A stretch of DNA of 64,000 nucleotides from Methyloradius palustris (lineage in GTDB: Bacteria; Pseudomonadota; Gammaproteobacteria; Burkholderiales; Methylophilaceae): the NCBI RefSeq assembly GCF_019703875.1, contig NZ_AP024110.1, positions 558,001 through 622,000 of the forward strand, written 5' to 3'. A program made the translations under genes and the position numbers. The notes below the pieces were generated by a model. That model was not told the origin of the DNA. It ran no database searches and was given only the letters and a program-made list of their open reading frames with translations. Each line of letters starts with the position of its first letter. Positions within the stretch are counted from its first letter, which is position 1. This document shows positions 17,637-27,972 of this stretch, piece by piece.

Positions 17637-20600
17637 CTATGGCGCTAAATCACCAAGCGCCTCCAGTAGTGGCGTTAAATAAGCTTCATATAAGCGCCAG
17701 CGCTCAACTGACGAGCTATAAATAGGTTGCCGAACCTGCGCTAGGCTTGCGGTGCGGATGGTGCGGTTTGTGTTGTAGAAACTCAAACAGGCGTCATTCC
17801 ACTCTAGGCCGCAATAGGCAATCAGGCGGCGTGCCTCTGCCTCTTGATTTGCCACAATGTCTTCATAGTTCACCTCCAGAAAAGCGCCCGCGGGTAGTAC
17901 CTTGCGCCAATGTTGCATCAGCCGTGCATAGTCGGCATAGTGCTGGCCAAGCTCAGCCAGATCATAAGTGGAATGCTGCTTGCGCTGGAATAACCTGGTA
18001 AAGCAGGAGACGCAGGTATCTACTGGATTGCGATTGACGTGGATGATTTTAGCCTGGGGCAGCATAAGGTGTATCAAGCCGACTGCATAAAAATTGGCAG
18101 GCATTTTGTCGGTAATGTAACGCGAACTAGGCGCTCGTTTTTCTAGGCGCGATAGATATTCCGCCGCCAACTGGGGAATTCTTTCTGAGGTTAAATTGAC
18201 TAGATTGTATGGAAAGCCCAAACCTTTACCGTCGGCATCGTGCTGTAAGATTTCCATTAAATCGGGCAATTCACCAGCGCCATATACTTCTGGGTGGCTG
18301 GCGATAATCTGCTCGGTGAGCGTTGTACCAGAGCGCGGCATGCCTAGTACAAAAATCGGTGTTGTAGATGAGTTCTGTAATGAATTTCCCACGCTGCGTA
18401 AGCGGTCTAAAGTCGATTGATCAAACATCTGCATCAGGTTGATAAACTGCTGGTGATTTTGCGCTGCGTCATACTCAAAGCTTGCACGCTTCAGGCGGCA
18501 GCCTTCAATAAAATGGGGAAACGCCTGCTCATAGTTTTTGTTATCTTCATAACATTTACCAAGTGCAAAATGCAGCGAGATGGCTTTGCTATTGGGCAGG
18601 CTATCTTCACTTTCTGACATTTTCAATTTTTTTGCAGTTTGAATCAGGGCGGCAAAATTGGCATCGTCAGCACTCACTTTTTTTACTTGCGTGAGATGAA
18701 AGCGCGCACCAATATTGTCTGGATCTATGGCGACAGCCTGCCGAAAAAGATTTTCAGCGCGCACCATGTCGCCGTTCTCCATGCACAGATTGCCCAAGCC
18801 TACCAAAGCATCTGTGTGTTCAGGCTCAAGCGCCAGGGCTCGTTGATATTGGGCTTCGGCATCACGCCCCATTTCGGTATACAGTGTGCCGAGCAGGCTA
18901 AACCCATCCGCATTATCTGGCGCAAGTGCTATGGCCTGCAACGCATGTTGTTCAGCTGCTTCCCACTTTTCCTGTGATTGCAACACTCTCGCCAAGCCGC
19001 TATGGGCTTCTGGGTAATCTGGTCGAAAATGTAATGCTTGCTGCAATAGCTCAAACGCCGTGCCGTCATCATCAAGATGGTGCCTTATCAGCCCCAGATT
19101 ACATAGCGCATCGGCATTTTGTGGGTTGATGTCTAGTGCCTGATTGAGCGGGAAGAGAGCCTCTTCAAAAAGCTCTTCTTCTAGCAACACTGCGCCCAGA
19201 TTATTCAGCGGCTCAAAGTAGTTCGGATTAGCAACAATTGCTTTGCGATACCAGGCAATCGCTGCTGGAATGTTTTTGCGTGCCCGTTCAATACTGCCTA
19301 GATTATTGAGTGAAGGTGCGAATTGGTCAGTAATCGCCAGAGCACGCTGGTGGCAAGTTTCGGCTAGTGCGTAATCCTTGCGGTCAAAGTAGGCAACGCC
19401 AAGATTGCCATGGGCTGAAACCATAGTTGTATCTAGCATTACTGCCTGTTCGCCAAACATGATGGCTTCATCCAGCCGTTTTTGCTGGCGCAACATTTCA
19501 CTCAGATTGGCATGGAATAATGCGACGTTATTGTTAATTTGGATGGCTTTTTCGATCAAGTTAATCGCCAGACTTGATTGCCCCACCAGATGAGCGATTA
19601 CACCCAGCAAATGCAGCGCAAAAGCGTTATCAGGTTGCGCCTGCAAGATTTGTTGTAGCCATTGTTCTGATTCCTGCAATCTACCCTGTGCTTGTAATTG
19701 CGAAGCCAGTTCCAGCATCTGCTCTATTGACATGGCTGGCGCGGCTTTAGAGATTGACGCAGGTATCTTATTTTTGCGTGTTTTTGATGTTGCTGGTTTA
19801 TCAGGTAATGCCTGCAATGCGGTGGCAACATTAGCTACCACACTTGCCCAGTCTCCCAGTGCTGGCTGCCTGAAAATGCGCATGGATGGATACCACACAC
19901 TATCTTCGCGGTTACGCATCCAGCGCCATTCGTTGTCAAAGCGGTTCATCATCCACACGGGTTTGTTCAGGGCACCTGCCAGATGTGCCATTGCTGAATC
20001 AATCGTAATCACGTAATCCAGCGCAGTAATCAATGCTGCACTATCGGCAAAATCATTCAGCTCGTTAGTCCAGTCTAGCCAGCGGTCATTATCTGGCGGA
20101 ACAACATTAGTTTTATCCCACTTTTGCAAGCTGACCCAGATAAAACGGTCGTCTTCAAATAGGGGGGGCAATTGAGCTAGCGACATGCTACGGCGGGCAT
20201 CGTACACATGTGTTTTGCGCCCAGCCCAAGCAAGTCCGATGGTGATTCGGCCGTCGCTGGCATCATCCAGACGTTGTTGCCAGCTGCTTTGTTCTGCCTT
20301 GGGTACAGCAAGATAAGGTGTGTGATTCGGCACATTATCAGGGCGGGTAGCAAATGCACGCGGTAAGGACATGAGCGGACATTGTCTATCCCAGTCTGTG
20401 CTTGTGGTGGGAATATGCCCAAACAACTTAATCGAGCCACCAAATGACCATTCCATCAAGCGGCGCACTGGCGCGCTACATACCAGCCCAACACGGGCAA
20501 AACGCTTGGTAGCTAAAGCCAGATAGCGTGCCATCAGAAAGAGATCCCCGAACCCTTGTTCACAGATCACCAATAGCCCAAGCTGGGCTGTGTCGGATTC

Positions 20601-22730
20601 AGTCTCGGTTTCGCTCGACCATGATGGCAAAGCACATTGAATCGGCTGAAACACGCCAGCCGCAGACTCTGCCGAGCCAATCCAGCGTGCTTCGTAATGC
20701 TCCCAGCCTTCTGTCCAATTGCCTAATTTGAGCTGCACCATGCCAAGATTAAGCCGCGCCATGGCGTAATCGGGTGCGAGCTTTAGCGCCAACTCATAGC
20801 AGCTACGCGCCTCTTCCAGCTTATCCAGGTCTTGCAAGGCATAGCCCAGACTGTTGAGCGCAATTGCAAAGCCGGGTTTAAGTGCCAGCGCTTGTCGATA
20901 GAGAACAACAGCAGCCTCAACCTGTCCGCTCTGATAAAGACTGACTCCCTGTAGATGCAACTCTTCGGCGCTGTTGCTAAAAAGGGGCGCAGCTGATGGC
21001 GGCAGTGTCGTCGTGTCTGGGTTGGCATAATCGGTGGCCTGCACCATTTGCAGCAGCGGCTGCAAATGGGCCTCAAAGCGCTGCCAACGTGCAACAGATG
21101 TTTTGTAGATTGGCTTGCGTACCTGCGCCACACTGGCGGTTTTAACATGGCGCTTGTTCTGGTGAAACGCCAGGCAGTTGTCATCCCACGGCAAGCCCAC
21201 AAAGTCTAGTATTCTTCTTGCCTGGCCTTCAGTATCCGCCACCAGTTCTTCATAACGTAAATCGAGAATACGGCCTTTTGGCAACACGGCATGCCAGTGT
21301 CGCATCAGCTCCATATAGCGTACATAGTAGCGTCCCAGTGTGCCTTGGTCGTAGGCGAATTCCATGGTGTCATTGAAAAGCCGTGAGTAGCATGAAAAGC
21401 ACGAGTCCATCGGGTCGCGCATGGCATGAATAATCCTGGCGTTTGGCAGCATCAGGTGGATCATGCCCAGGTAGAAAAAATTGGCAGGCATTTTATCGGT
21501 GATATGTTTGGCGTCGGGCGCCAGTTTCCATACACGCTCTGCATACTCCGCACCCAGTCTGGCGAAGTCTTGTGGATGCATGTTGGGAACCAGGCTAGGG
21601 AAGCGCTGTTCAGCTTTGTTCATATTGCCGCCAGCACGCATCAATACCTCGTGCATATCCAGCAGCTCACCTGCGCCATGCACAGCGGGGTGGCTGGATA
21701 AAATCTGCTCAAGTAGCGTAGTGCCAGAGCGTGGCATGCCAACGATGAAGATGGGTGCTTGATCACTACCGGGCACTTGGGCATGCGTCTCAAAAAACAC
21801 GGAGTTAAACACGGCCTTAATCTCTGCCACCATTTCATCTGCGCGCGCCTCATCGCAAGGCAGTAAGCTATGTTGCAGTCTGTTGCCCGCCTCATATGCG
21901 GCAAATGCTTCATCGAACCGCGCGACATCCTCATAGGCTTTACCAAGCGCAAACCAGTAGCGTATCTGCGCCTGGGTTTTCATGGACGGCACCTGTGAGC
22001 GATGGCGTTCCAGCATGGTGAGATGCGGGTCAGTTTCGGTATAGGTTTTGAGTGAGCTCAGGTTGAAATGCGGCTCAATGAAATCGGGCGCGGCCTCAAT
22101 GGATGCATCAAAACATCGACAGGCATCTTCCAGCCGCCCTTGCTCGCTGTAGAGCGCGCCCAGGTTATTTTGTGCCTCGCTATGTCCGGGATTAATCGCC
22201 ACCGCCTTGGCATAGGCGACCTCGGCTTCAGCCAGGTTTCCCTGTTTTTCCAGCGCGGCGCCCAGGTTATTCCATGACAATCCATGCTGTGGATTCAGCG
22301 CCAGCGCCTGGCGGTATGCAGTGATGGATTCCGCCCAGGCACATTGGTCGGTGAGTGCCAGGCCCAGGTTGTAATGCGCATCTAGCTCTTTTGGGGTCAA
22401 TGTTGAGGCGCGTTTCCCTGCCGCTACTGCTTCATCCAGCCGCCCTAGTCGACGGCACATTTCGCCCATATCGCGGTAATAAAGGCCGATATTCGGGTCA
22501 ATCGCAATAGCCTGCGCAATCAGTTCCACCGCTAGCGGTAGTTTGCCAACTTCATACGCAATCAACCCCAGCGTATGGTAAGCGGGGGGGAACTGCGGCG
22601 CGATGGCAAGAATCTGGCGCAATACATGTTCCGCCTCATTCAGGCGTCCAGCGGCCTTGTGGTTTTCCGCAATCATGTGCGCTTCAATCGGGGTTAGCGG
22701 TGAGCGCGCCTCTGGTTCAAATACATTCAC
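17637..22730 (-). CDS. Giant TPR / sulfotransferase / GT9-like / TPR / sulfotransferase fusion
   Basis: The 1697-residue protein has no signal peptide or clear membrane segment, so it should be cytoplasmic. In order it shows TPR repeats (about 15-240) and a PAPS-type sulfotransferase domain (about 325-560). That domain has the 5'-phosphosulfate loop GMPRSGTTLLEQ and the 3'-phosphate motif RDPMDSCFSCYSRLF. A few TPRs follow (about 600-700), then a glycosyltransferase-9-like domain (about 715-985: LLVICEQGFGDLFLMARY, GLAWAG, TIDSAMAHLAGAL). Next come more TPRs (about 1020-1360) and a second sulfotransferase domain (about 1455-1690: GMPRSGTTLTEQ, RNPVDTCVSCFTRLF). The start is GTG behind AGAAGG. 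TPR plus GT9 or TPR plus sulfotransferase proteins are known, but the double fusion is striking. Neighbours are an AraC regulator, an autotransporter and cysC, which makes the PAPS donor. The acceptor is unknown. Confidence 0.9.
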   Translation of the reverse strand: MNVFEPEARSPLTPIEAHMIAENHKAAGRLNEAEHVLRQILAIAPQFPPAYHTLGLIAYEVGKLPLAVELIAQAIAIDPNIGLYYRDMGEMCRRLGRLDEAVAAGKRASTLTPKELDAHYNLGLALTDQCAWAESITAYRQALALNPQHGLSWNNLGAALEKQGNLAEAEVAYAKAVAINPGHSEAQNNLGALYSEQGRLEDACRCFDASIEAAPDFIEPHFNLSSLKTYTETDPHLTMLERHRSQVPSMKTQAQIRYWFALGKAYEDVARFDEAFAAYEAGNRLQHSLLPCDEARADEMVAEIKAVFNSVFFETHAQVPGSDQAPIFIVGMPRSGTTLLEQILSSHPAVHGAGELLDMHEVLMRAGGNMNKAEQRFPSLVPNMHPQDFARLGAEYAERVWKLAPDAKHITDKMPANFFYLGMIHLMLPNARIIHAMRDPMDSCFSCYSRLFNDTMEFAYDQGTLGRYYVRYMELMRHWHAVLPKGRILDLRYEELVADTEGQARRILDFVGLPWDDNCLAFHQNKRHVKTASVAQVRKPIYKTSVARWQRFEAHLQPLLQMVQATDYANPDTTTLPPSAAPLFSNSAEELHLQGVSLYQSGQVEAAVVLYRQALALKPGFAIALNSLGYALQDLDKLEEARSCYELALKLAPDYAMARLNLGMVQLKLGNWTEGWEHYEARWIGSAESAAGVFQPIQCALPSWSSETETESDTAQLGLLVICEQGFGDLFLMARYLALATKRFARVGLVCSAPVRRLMEWSFGGSIKLFGHIPTTSTDWDRQCPLMSLPRAFATRPDNVPNHTPYLAVPKAEQSSWQQRLDDASDGRITIGLAWAGRKTHVYDARRSMSLAQLPPLFEDDRFIWVSLQKWDKTNVVPPDNDRWLDWTNELNDFADSAALITALDYVITIDSAMAHLAGALNKPVWMMNRFDNEWRWMRNREDSVWYPSMRIFRQPALGDWASVVANVATALQALPDKPATSKTRKNKIPASISKAAPAMSIEQMLELASQLQAQGRLQESEQWLQQILQAQPDNAFALHLLGVIAHLVGQSSLAINLIEKAIQINNNVALFHANLSEMLRQQKRLDEAIMFGEQAVMLDTTMVSAHGNLGVAYFDRKDYALAETCHQRALAITDQFAPSLNNLGSIERARKNIPAAIAWYRKAIVANPNYFEPLNNLGAVLLEEELFEEALFPLNQALDINPQNADALCNLGLIRHHLDDDGTAFELLQQALHFRPDYPEAHSGLARVLQSQEKWEAAEQHALQAIALAPDNADGFSLLGTLYTEMGRDAEAQYQRALALEPEHTDALVGLGNLCMENGDMVRAENLFRQAVAIDPDNIGARFHLTQVKKVSADDANFAALIQTAKKLKMSESEDSLPNSKAISLHFALGKCYEDNKNYEQAFPHFIEGCRLKRASFEYDAAQNHQQFINLMQMFDQSTLDRLRSVGNSLQNSSTTPIFVLGMPRSGTTLTEQIIASHPEVYGAGELPDLMEILQHDADGKGLGFPYNLVNLTSERIPQLAAEYLSRLEKRAPSSRYITDKMPANFYAVGLIHLMLPQAKIIHVNRNPVDTCVSCFTRLFQRKQHSTYDLAELGQHYADYARLMQHWRKVLPAGAFLEVNYEDIVANQEAEARRLIAYCGLEWNDACLSFYNTNRTIRTASLAQVRQPIYSSSVERWRLYEAYLTPLLEALGDLAP

Positions 22731-22786
22731 AATATGGCCTTCTGGTTTAAAGCTGTTCTAAAGAGAATGGGTGGGGTGACTCAGCT

Positions 22787-23872
22787 TTAAGAGGCTGAGT
22801 CAAAAGTATCAATATCCAGCGCAAGTGCCCGAAAATCCAGTGGCGTCATGCCGTATGCGCGGCGAAAAGCGCGCGTAAAATCCGAAGCACTGTTGAAGGA
22901 TAGCCCGTAAGCAATCTCAATGATGGCCATCTGCGGAAACCTGACCAGATCATGGGCAGCTTCGCGTAGCCGACAGTTGCGTATGTATGTCCCGAGCCCG
23001 CCTTCGTGCTCGAACATCCGATACAAGGTAGCACGCGGCAATTGAAATACCTGCTGAACAGCCTCAGGCGAAAGATCATTTCGATAAAGATTGGCCTGTA
23101 TATAGCGTTGAACTTCTGCACGTATGGCGACATGGGCAGTCGTACGTGCACTGTCGCTCAGGCGAGCCTGTTTGCTGAAAGCCGCGATGATCAGATGGGC
23201 GCAGGTCTGGATCGTATTCTCCGCTTTTACTTCATCCATCATCGGCAACTGATGACAGAGCGTAAGTAGATGATTGAGGATCAGGCGAGTCAGGGGAGAT
23301 GTATAAGCCACCATGCGTCCATGAATCGACTCTGCATCCGGGATCGCTGATTCCACCATAGTCCGCGGTAAAAAAAAGGCAAGTACCCTAGCGTAGGCAG
23401 GCCGCACCATATGCATGGTCTGGTTCATGTCCAGCGCCAGAATGCCTGGCACAAACTGGGCTGATTTTCGCTTTGAAAACGAGCCTGTCACGGTTTCGAT
23501 GATGCCCTCTACCGCCACATGGAAAACGTAATCCCGCACGCCATCCCTGGAAATGCGCGCTGCCGTACGTGTTTGAGTAACGGGGTCGGTGCGGCTATCC
23601 AGATAAATCATATCTTTGAGCACATAGGTATCGATTTCGCCCAAGAATCCATTGGCAAGCTGTGTGCGCGAAACCGAAACGTCGAGTATGCGGCCAACGT
23701 AATCCCTCCAGGCTTGGGCCTGCAAGGCGACTGCTTCGTTCGTCACCGTGAAATTCTGATGAATGATGCGGGGTTGGGCGGAGGGGGCAGCAGTATCCTC
23801 AGCTGGATAGGCATAGCGTTGCTCTTGCGCGGCAATGATCTGGCTGACAGTTTTTGAATAGGCTTTAGGCAT
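22787..23872 (-). CDS. AraC family transcriptional regulator
   Basis: The 361-residue protein has a long N-terminal effector domain (about 40-230), resembling the AraC-binding-like domain, and a C-terminal AraC/XylS DNA-binding domain (about 255-350). The latter contains two helix-turn-helix units (LSPEAVQQVFQLPRATLYRMFE and IIEIAYGLSFNSASDFTRAFRRAYGMTPLDFR). It sits 56 bases downstream of the... fusion-gene start on the same strand, so the two may be cotranscribed with this gene first. It is divergent from the autotransporter, making it a natural candidate to control both. The effector is unknown. Confidence 0.9.
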   Translation of the reverse strand: MPKAYSKTVSQIIAAQEQRYAYPAEDTAAPSAQPRIIHQNFTVTNEAVALQAQAWRDYVGRILDVSVSRTQLANGFLGEIDTYVLKDMIYLDSRTDPVTQTRTAARISRDGVRDYVFHVAVEGIIETVTGSFSKRKSAQFVPGILALDMNQTMHMVRPAYARVLAFFLPRTMVESAIPDAESIHGRMVAYTSPLTRLILNHLLTLCHQLPMMDEVKAENTIQTCAHLIIAAFSKQARLSDSARTTAHVAIRAEVQRYIQANLYRNDLSPEAVQQVFQLPRATLYRMFEHEGGLGTYIRNCRLREAAHDLVRFPQMAIIEIAYGLSFNSASDFTRAFRRAYGMTPLDFRALALDIDTFDSAS

Positions 23873-24177
23873 GCTTGATATGCGCCATGAAATGTTTCTG
23901 AATGCTCACTTTTTGCCATGTGAACAAAGCACATAAGGGCAATTAATTACATCGTTTACTGGCTATCTTATCCCAAAAATAAGGTCAAAAAACATTTTGA
24001 AAAAGTGAGACATACGGTCAAGAGTCATCAACTTTCTCTAGGAAAATAACAGGAGATTCGGTCTTTGAGAGTCAAAGAATAAGTGCTTGGTACTGCACTT
24101 TAGCTTGGCCGTCAGAGCAATCAGATGCTTATAAAACTCAAGACTCAGGCATAGACAAAAACAGGGAATGAAAAACA
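23873..24177. other. Divergent intergenic region, AraC regulator and autotransporter
   Basis: These 305 bases separate the divergent AraC and autotransporter starts and must hold both promoters. The DNA is AT-rich in its first half. I see no strong palindrome, Fnr box or terminator, and no small gene. Confidence 0.5.
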
Positions 24178-27100
24178 ATGAACCGTAGCCACCGCATTAT
24201 CTGGAATGAAACCCGCAAAGCCTTTGTGGTTGCCTCAGAAGGCGCAAAAGCCAAAGGTAAACCATCATCCACCCGTAAAGCGATCACTGTTGCAGTGGTG
24301 GGTGCGTTGGGCGCACTTGCTGGCATGCCTGCGTTGGCGGCTTCGAGTTGCCCGGGCGGTGGATCATTAGTGACGATTAGCACGGCAGAAACATCAACTT
24401 GCCAATTGAATGCAGGCGACAGCCTTACCGTAACCAATGCTGGGTCGATCACTTCAACTTTTAATGGCATCCTGGTTCAAAGTGTCGCTGGAGTAGGTAG
24501 CATCAGCAACAGCGGCAGTATTTCTGGCAATAACAATGGCATCCTGCTCATGGCTCAGAGCACCATTGCTGGCAATATCACTAACAATACAGGCGGTACG
24601 ATTTCAGGCGGCACTGATGGTATACAGCTCAGCCTCACTAGCGTCAGTGGCAGCATCATCAACAGCGGCAGCATTGCTGCCACTGTTGGAGGTCGTTCTG
24701 CTATCTATGTTGGCGATAGTACTGTCAGCGGCAGCATTACCAACAATACAGGCGGTACGATTTCAGGCGGCAATGAGGGTGTTTGGCTCAACCATGCTAC
24801 CGTCAGTGGTGGTATCACCAACAGCGGCAGTATTTCTGGTGTCAACCACGGCATCATCTCTTTCAGCGGCAGCGAGGCTGGCAGTATCACTAACAATACA
24901 AATGGTGCGATTTCTGGTGGCAATACTGGCATCTCGCTCAGCCATAGTACCGTCAGCGGTAGCATTAGCAATAGCGGCAGTATTTCTGGTACAGGCCAGT
25001 CGGGCATTTGGATTAACGGCAGTACTCTGGGGAGTATCATCAACAGCGGCAATGTTTCTGGAGGCAATGTTGGTTTTGGAATCGCTGGAAGTACCATAAG
25101 TGGTATCACCAATAATGCGGGAGCTAGTATTTCAGGGGCGGGCTCTCATGGCATTTTTCTAAGTCAGAGCATCGTCAGTGGTGGAATCCTCAACAGCGGC
25201 AGTATTTCTGGTGGCAATAATGGCATATTGCTCACCAACAGCACCATCAGCGGTAGCATCACTAACAATGCAGGCGGCACGATATCTGGTGACAATGGTA
25301 ATGGCATCATGGTCAACTACAGCACCGTCAGTGGTGGTATCAGCAACAGTGGAAGTATTTCTGGCCACAACTTTGGCATTGATCTCAATTACAGCAGTGC
25401 TAGCAACATCAGCAACAGCGGCAGTATTTCTGGTGCGGGTCAGGCTGGTATGATCATCTACGCCAGTAGTGTTGGGGATTTCAGCAACAGCGGTACGATT
25501 TCTGGTGGCAATGCTGGTTTTGGGATATTGAGCGCTTTAGTCAGTAGTATCACCAACAACGCTGGTGGCACGATTTCTGGCGGGACGTATGGCATTGCCC
25601 TCACCTACGGCAGCGTCAGCGGTAGCATCACCAATAGTGGAAATATTTCTGGTGGCAATGTGGGCGCGATAGGCATTAGTCTTAGCCATATGAACGTCGG
25701 TAGCATTACCAACAACGCTGGTGGCACGATTTCTGGCGGGACGTATGGCATCAAGCTCGATAACAGCAGTGTCGGCAGCATCAGCAACAGCAGCACTATT
25801 TCTGGGGGGAGCTATGTTGGTATCTACGCCACTAACAGCACAATCAGCGGTAACATCACCAACAATGCAGGCGGTTTGATTTCTGGCGGCAGTGCTGGCA
25901 TATACCTCATCAACGGTAGCGTCAGCGGTAGCATCACCAATAGTGGAAATATTTTTGGTGGCAATTCGGGCTCGGGCATTAGTCTTAGCCATATCAGCGT
26001 CGGTAGCATCACCAACAACGCTGGTGGCAGTATTTCTGGCGGCTATGTTGGTATCAATCTCAGCAACACCACTATCAGTGGCAGTATCACCAACCATGCT
26101 GGTGGCCTTATATCTGGAGGCGTTACTGGCATATACCTCAGCAACAGCAGTGTCGGCAGCCTGATCAACAGCGGCACAATTTCTGGTGGTAATTACGCCG
26201 TTTATTTGGAGTCCAACAGCACGCTCCCCACCATCGACATCACAGGTAACAACACTGCCCGCTTTATTGGCGATGTGAAGGCATGGACTACCGATGTGAA
26301 TGTTAAAGCGGGTGCCACCTTCACCAACGACAATGCCTTTAGTGTGCTAAGTTTTACCATTGAACATGGTGGCATCTTCAATATGGGTGCTGGCACAAGC
26401 ACTAGCGGCATGGCAAATGGAGTTGAGACTGGCTCTGGCTTTACCAACGCTGGTAGGCTTAATGTTGCTGAAGGCGTCACTGCAACGATTACGGGCGACT
26501 ACTCCCAGACCGCTGCTGGTATCTTCCAGACCGCCGCCAGCAGCGATACCAGCTATGGAAAACTGGTGGTGAGTGGCACTGCAACACTGGCGGCTGGCAC
26601 TGGTATTAATGTCAATGTTGCCAGTGTCAATACGCTGGCCAATGGCAACATCCTGAGCAGTGTGATCAGTGCTGGTACGCTCTCAGCCAGCACTTTCAGT
26701 ATCACCGACAACAGTGCCTTATTTGACTTTAGCGCCGTACTCAACGGCAATGCCGTTGACCTGCTCACCAATAAAGCTGCGGCTGGTGTGCTTACCAGCG
26801 TCGTTGCTACTGGCTTCACCCCAGGCGTGGGCGCTGCTAACGTACTAGACGGCTTTGTCGGCGGCGGTACCACTGGCACCGACACCGACAACATTGTCAC
26901 CGCGCTGGGCCAACTAGGTACGCAGAAACAAGTCACCGATGCCGTGCAACAAACCTTACCCCTCATGACTGGCAGCATGGCGGAATCGACGAAGTCCACC
27001 CTCGCCAGCATCAACCGCGTGATCGAATCCCGTCAGCATGCCAACCGTGGCTCCTCATCGGGTGACGATTTCTATGGCGATAAACAAGTCTGGATCAAAC

Positions 27101-27909
27101 CCCTCGGAGCCTGGACCAATCAGGATGACCGTAAAGGGGTGACTGGCTATAGCGCCAACACCTACGGACTCGTTGGCGGTATTGATGGCGAGATCTCCGA
27201 CACCACCCGTGTCGGTGTGGCACTGGCTTACGCCCACACCAATGTCGACAGTAATTCATCCGCCGCACCACAAAGTGCAGACATCGACAACTACCAAGCT
27301 ATTCTCTACGGTAGCCATAGCCTAGATGAACGTACCACGCTCAGCCTGCAAGGTAACCTTGGCACAAACACGACCAAAGGCGACCGTGTCATCAACTTTG
27401 GTGGTCTTAACCGAATCGCCAGTAGCGAATACGACAGCTGGAGCGGTCACATCGGCGCAGGCTTAAGTCGCAGCTATGCCATTAACCCGCAAACCACGCT
27501 CGCCCCAGGTATCCGCATTGACTACACCAAGCTACATGCACAGGGATACACCGAGACTGGGGCTGGGGCTTTGAACCTCAACGTAGGCAGCAGCAACGCT
27601 GAAGAACTCATCCTGCTCGCAGAAAGCCGCGTGGCCTATCAAGTGACTGACCATGCCACCTTGATCGGCAACCTTGGTCTTGGCTATGACGCACTGGCTA
27701 GCCGTAACTCCATTACGGCGGCATACACTGGCGGTGGTGCTTCATTCATCACCCAAGGCATAGACCCTTCACCATTCCTCATGCGTGGTGGTGCGGGTTA
27801 TGTGGTGACTAACAGTAATGCAATAGAAGTCACGGCACGGCTAGACTTTGAAGTAAGGGAGCACTTTGATAATGAGACGGCTTCAGTCAAGGTCAAAGTA
27901 CCATTCTAA
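24178..27909 (+). CDS. ESPR-type autotransporter with repeat-rich beta-helix passenger
   Basis: This 1243-residue type V secreted protein begins with an extended signal peptide (ESPR): MNRSHRIIWNETRKAFVVASE, then a basic stretch and a hydrophobic core ending in GMPALAAS (about residue 57). The passenger (about 75-690) is built of alternating units of the types GSITNNAGGTISGG and GSISNSGSISGGN-x-GI-x-L, the pattern of a right-handed beta-helix in AIDA-like adhesins. A linker with PL2-like text (about 700-960) leads to the autotransporter barrel (about 970-1243, from DKQVWIKPLGAW). The barrel ends in VKVKVPF with the terminal Phe required for outer-membrane insertion. The passenger is rich in Ser, Thr and Asn. 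A perfect terminator follows. Binding target unknown; adhesion or biofilm function is inferred. Confidence 0.93.
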   Translation: MNRSHRIIWNETRKAFVVASEGAKAKGKPSSTRKAITVAVVGALGALAGMPALAASSCPGGGSLVTISTAETSTCQLNAGDSLTVTNAGSITSTFNGILVQSVAGVGSISNSGSISGNNNGILLMAQSTIAGNITNNTGGTISGGTDGIQLSLTSVSGSIINSGSIAATVGGRSAIYVGDSTVSGSITNNTGGTISGGNEGVWLNHATVSGGITNSGSISGVNHGIISFSGSEAGSITNNTNGAISGGNTGISLSHSTVSGSISNSGSISGTGQSGIWINGSTLGSIINSGNVSGGNVGFGIAGSTISGITNNAGASISGAGSHGIFLSQSIVSGGILNSGSISGGNNGILLTNSTISGSITNNAGGTISGDNGNGIMVNYSTVSGGISNSGSISGHNFGIDLNYSSASNISNSGSISGAGQAGMIIYASSVGDFSNSGTISGGNAGFGILSALVSSITNNAGGTISGGTYGIALTYGSVSGSITNSGNISGGNVGAIGISLSHMNVGSITNNAGGTISGGTYGIKLDNSSVGSISNSSTISGGSYVGIYATNSTISGNITNNAGGLISGGSAGIYLINGSVSGSITNSGNIFGGNSGSGISLSHISVGSITNNAGGSISGGYVGINLSNTTISGSITNHAGGLISGGVTGIYLSNSSVGSLINSGTISGGNYAVYLESNSTLPTIDITGNNTARFIGDVKAWTTDVNVKAGATFTNDNAFSVLSFTIEHGGIFNMGAGTSTSGMANGVETGSGFTNAGRLNVAEGVTATITGDYSQTAAGIFQTAASSDTSYGKLVVSGTATLAAGTGINVNVASVNTLANGNILSSVISAGTLSASTFSITDNSALFDFSAVLNGNAVDLLTNKAAAGVLTSVVATGFTPGVGAANVLDGFVGGGTTGTDTDNIVTALGQLGTQKQVTDAVQQTLPLMTGSMAESTKSTLASINRVIESRQHANRGSSSGDDFYGDKQVWIKPLGAWTNQDDRKGVTGYSANTYGLVGGIDGEISDTTRVGVALAYAHTNVDSNSSAAPQSADIDNYQAILYGSHSLDERTTLSLQGNLGTNTTKGDRVINFGGLNRIASSEYDSWSGHIGAGLSRSYAINPQTTLAPGIRIDYTKLHAQGYTETGAGALNLNVGSSNAEELILLAESRVAYQVTDHATLIGNLGLGYDALASRNSITAAYTGGGASFITQGIDPSPFLMRGGAGYVVTNSNAIEVTARLDFEVREHFDNETASVKVKVPF
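24480..26205 (+). repeat. Tandem repeats coding for the autotransporter passenger
   Basis: Degenerate tandem repeats alternate between a unit of about 26 codons with NN-x-GG-x-ISGG and one of about 24 codons with NSGSISG, giving a composite period of roughly 156-159 bases. Some copies are identical at the DNA level over more than 30 bases, for example around 24583 and 24742, and around 25552 and 25708. Such copies can recombine and change passenger length. They also create long open frames on other strands. Confidence 0.85.
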
Positions 27910-27972
27910 TAAAGTGCGATTCTAAAGAGTATTGATTCGGGCTAAGCTACGCTTGCCTTGACTTGAAAGCCC

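Noticed and set aside
17580..17640. Terminator after cydX
   Set aside because: Only a short TGTATC repeat is present; no stable stem with T-run was found.
24705..26097. Long open frames on the minus strand and other + frames across the autotransporter passenger (for example 24705-25112 and 25537-26097)
   Set aside because: They arise from the repeated codons of the passenger: the repeats read openly in several frames. They have no ribosome sites and only low-complexity text.
24480..26205. CRISPR-like array
   Set aside because: The repeats are imperfect, lie inside a coding frame, and have no constant spacer length or cas genes nearby.
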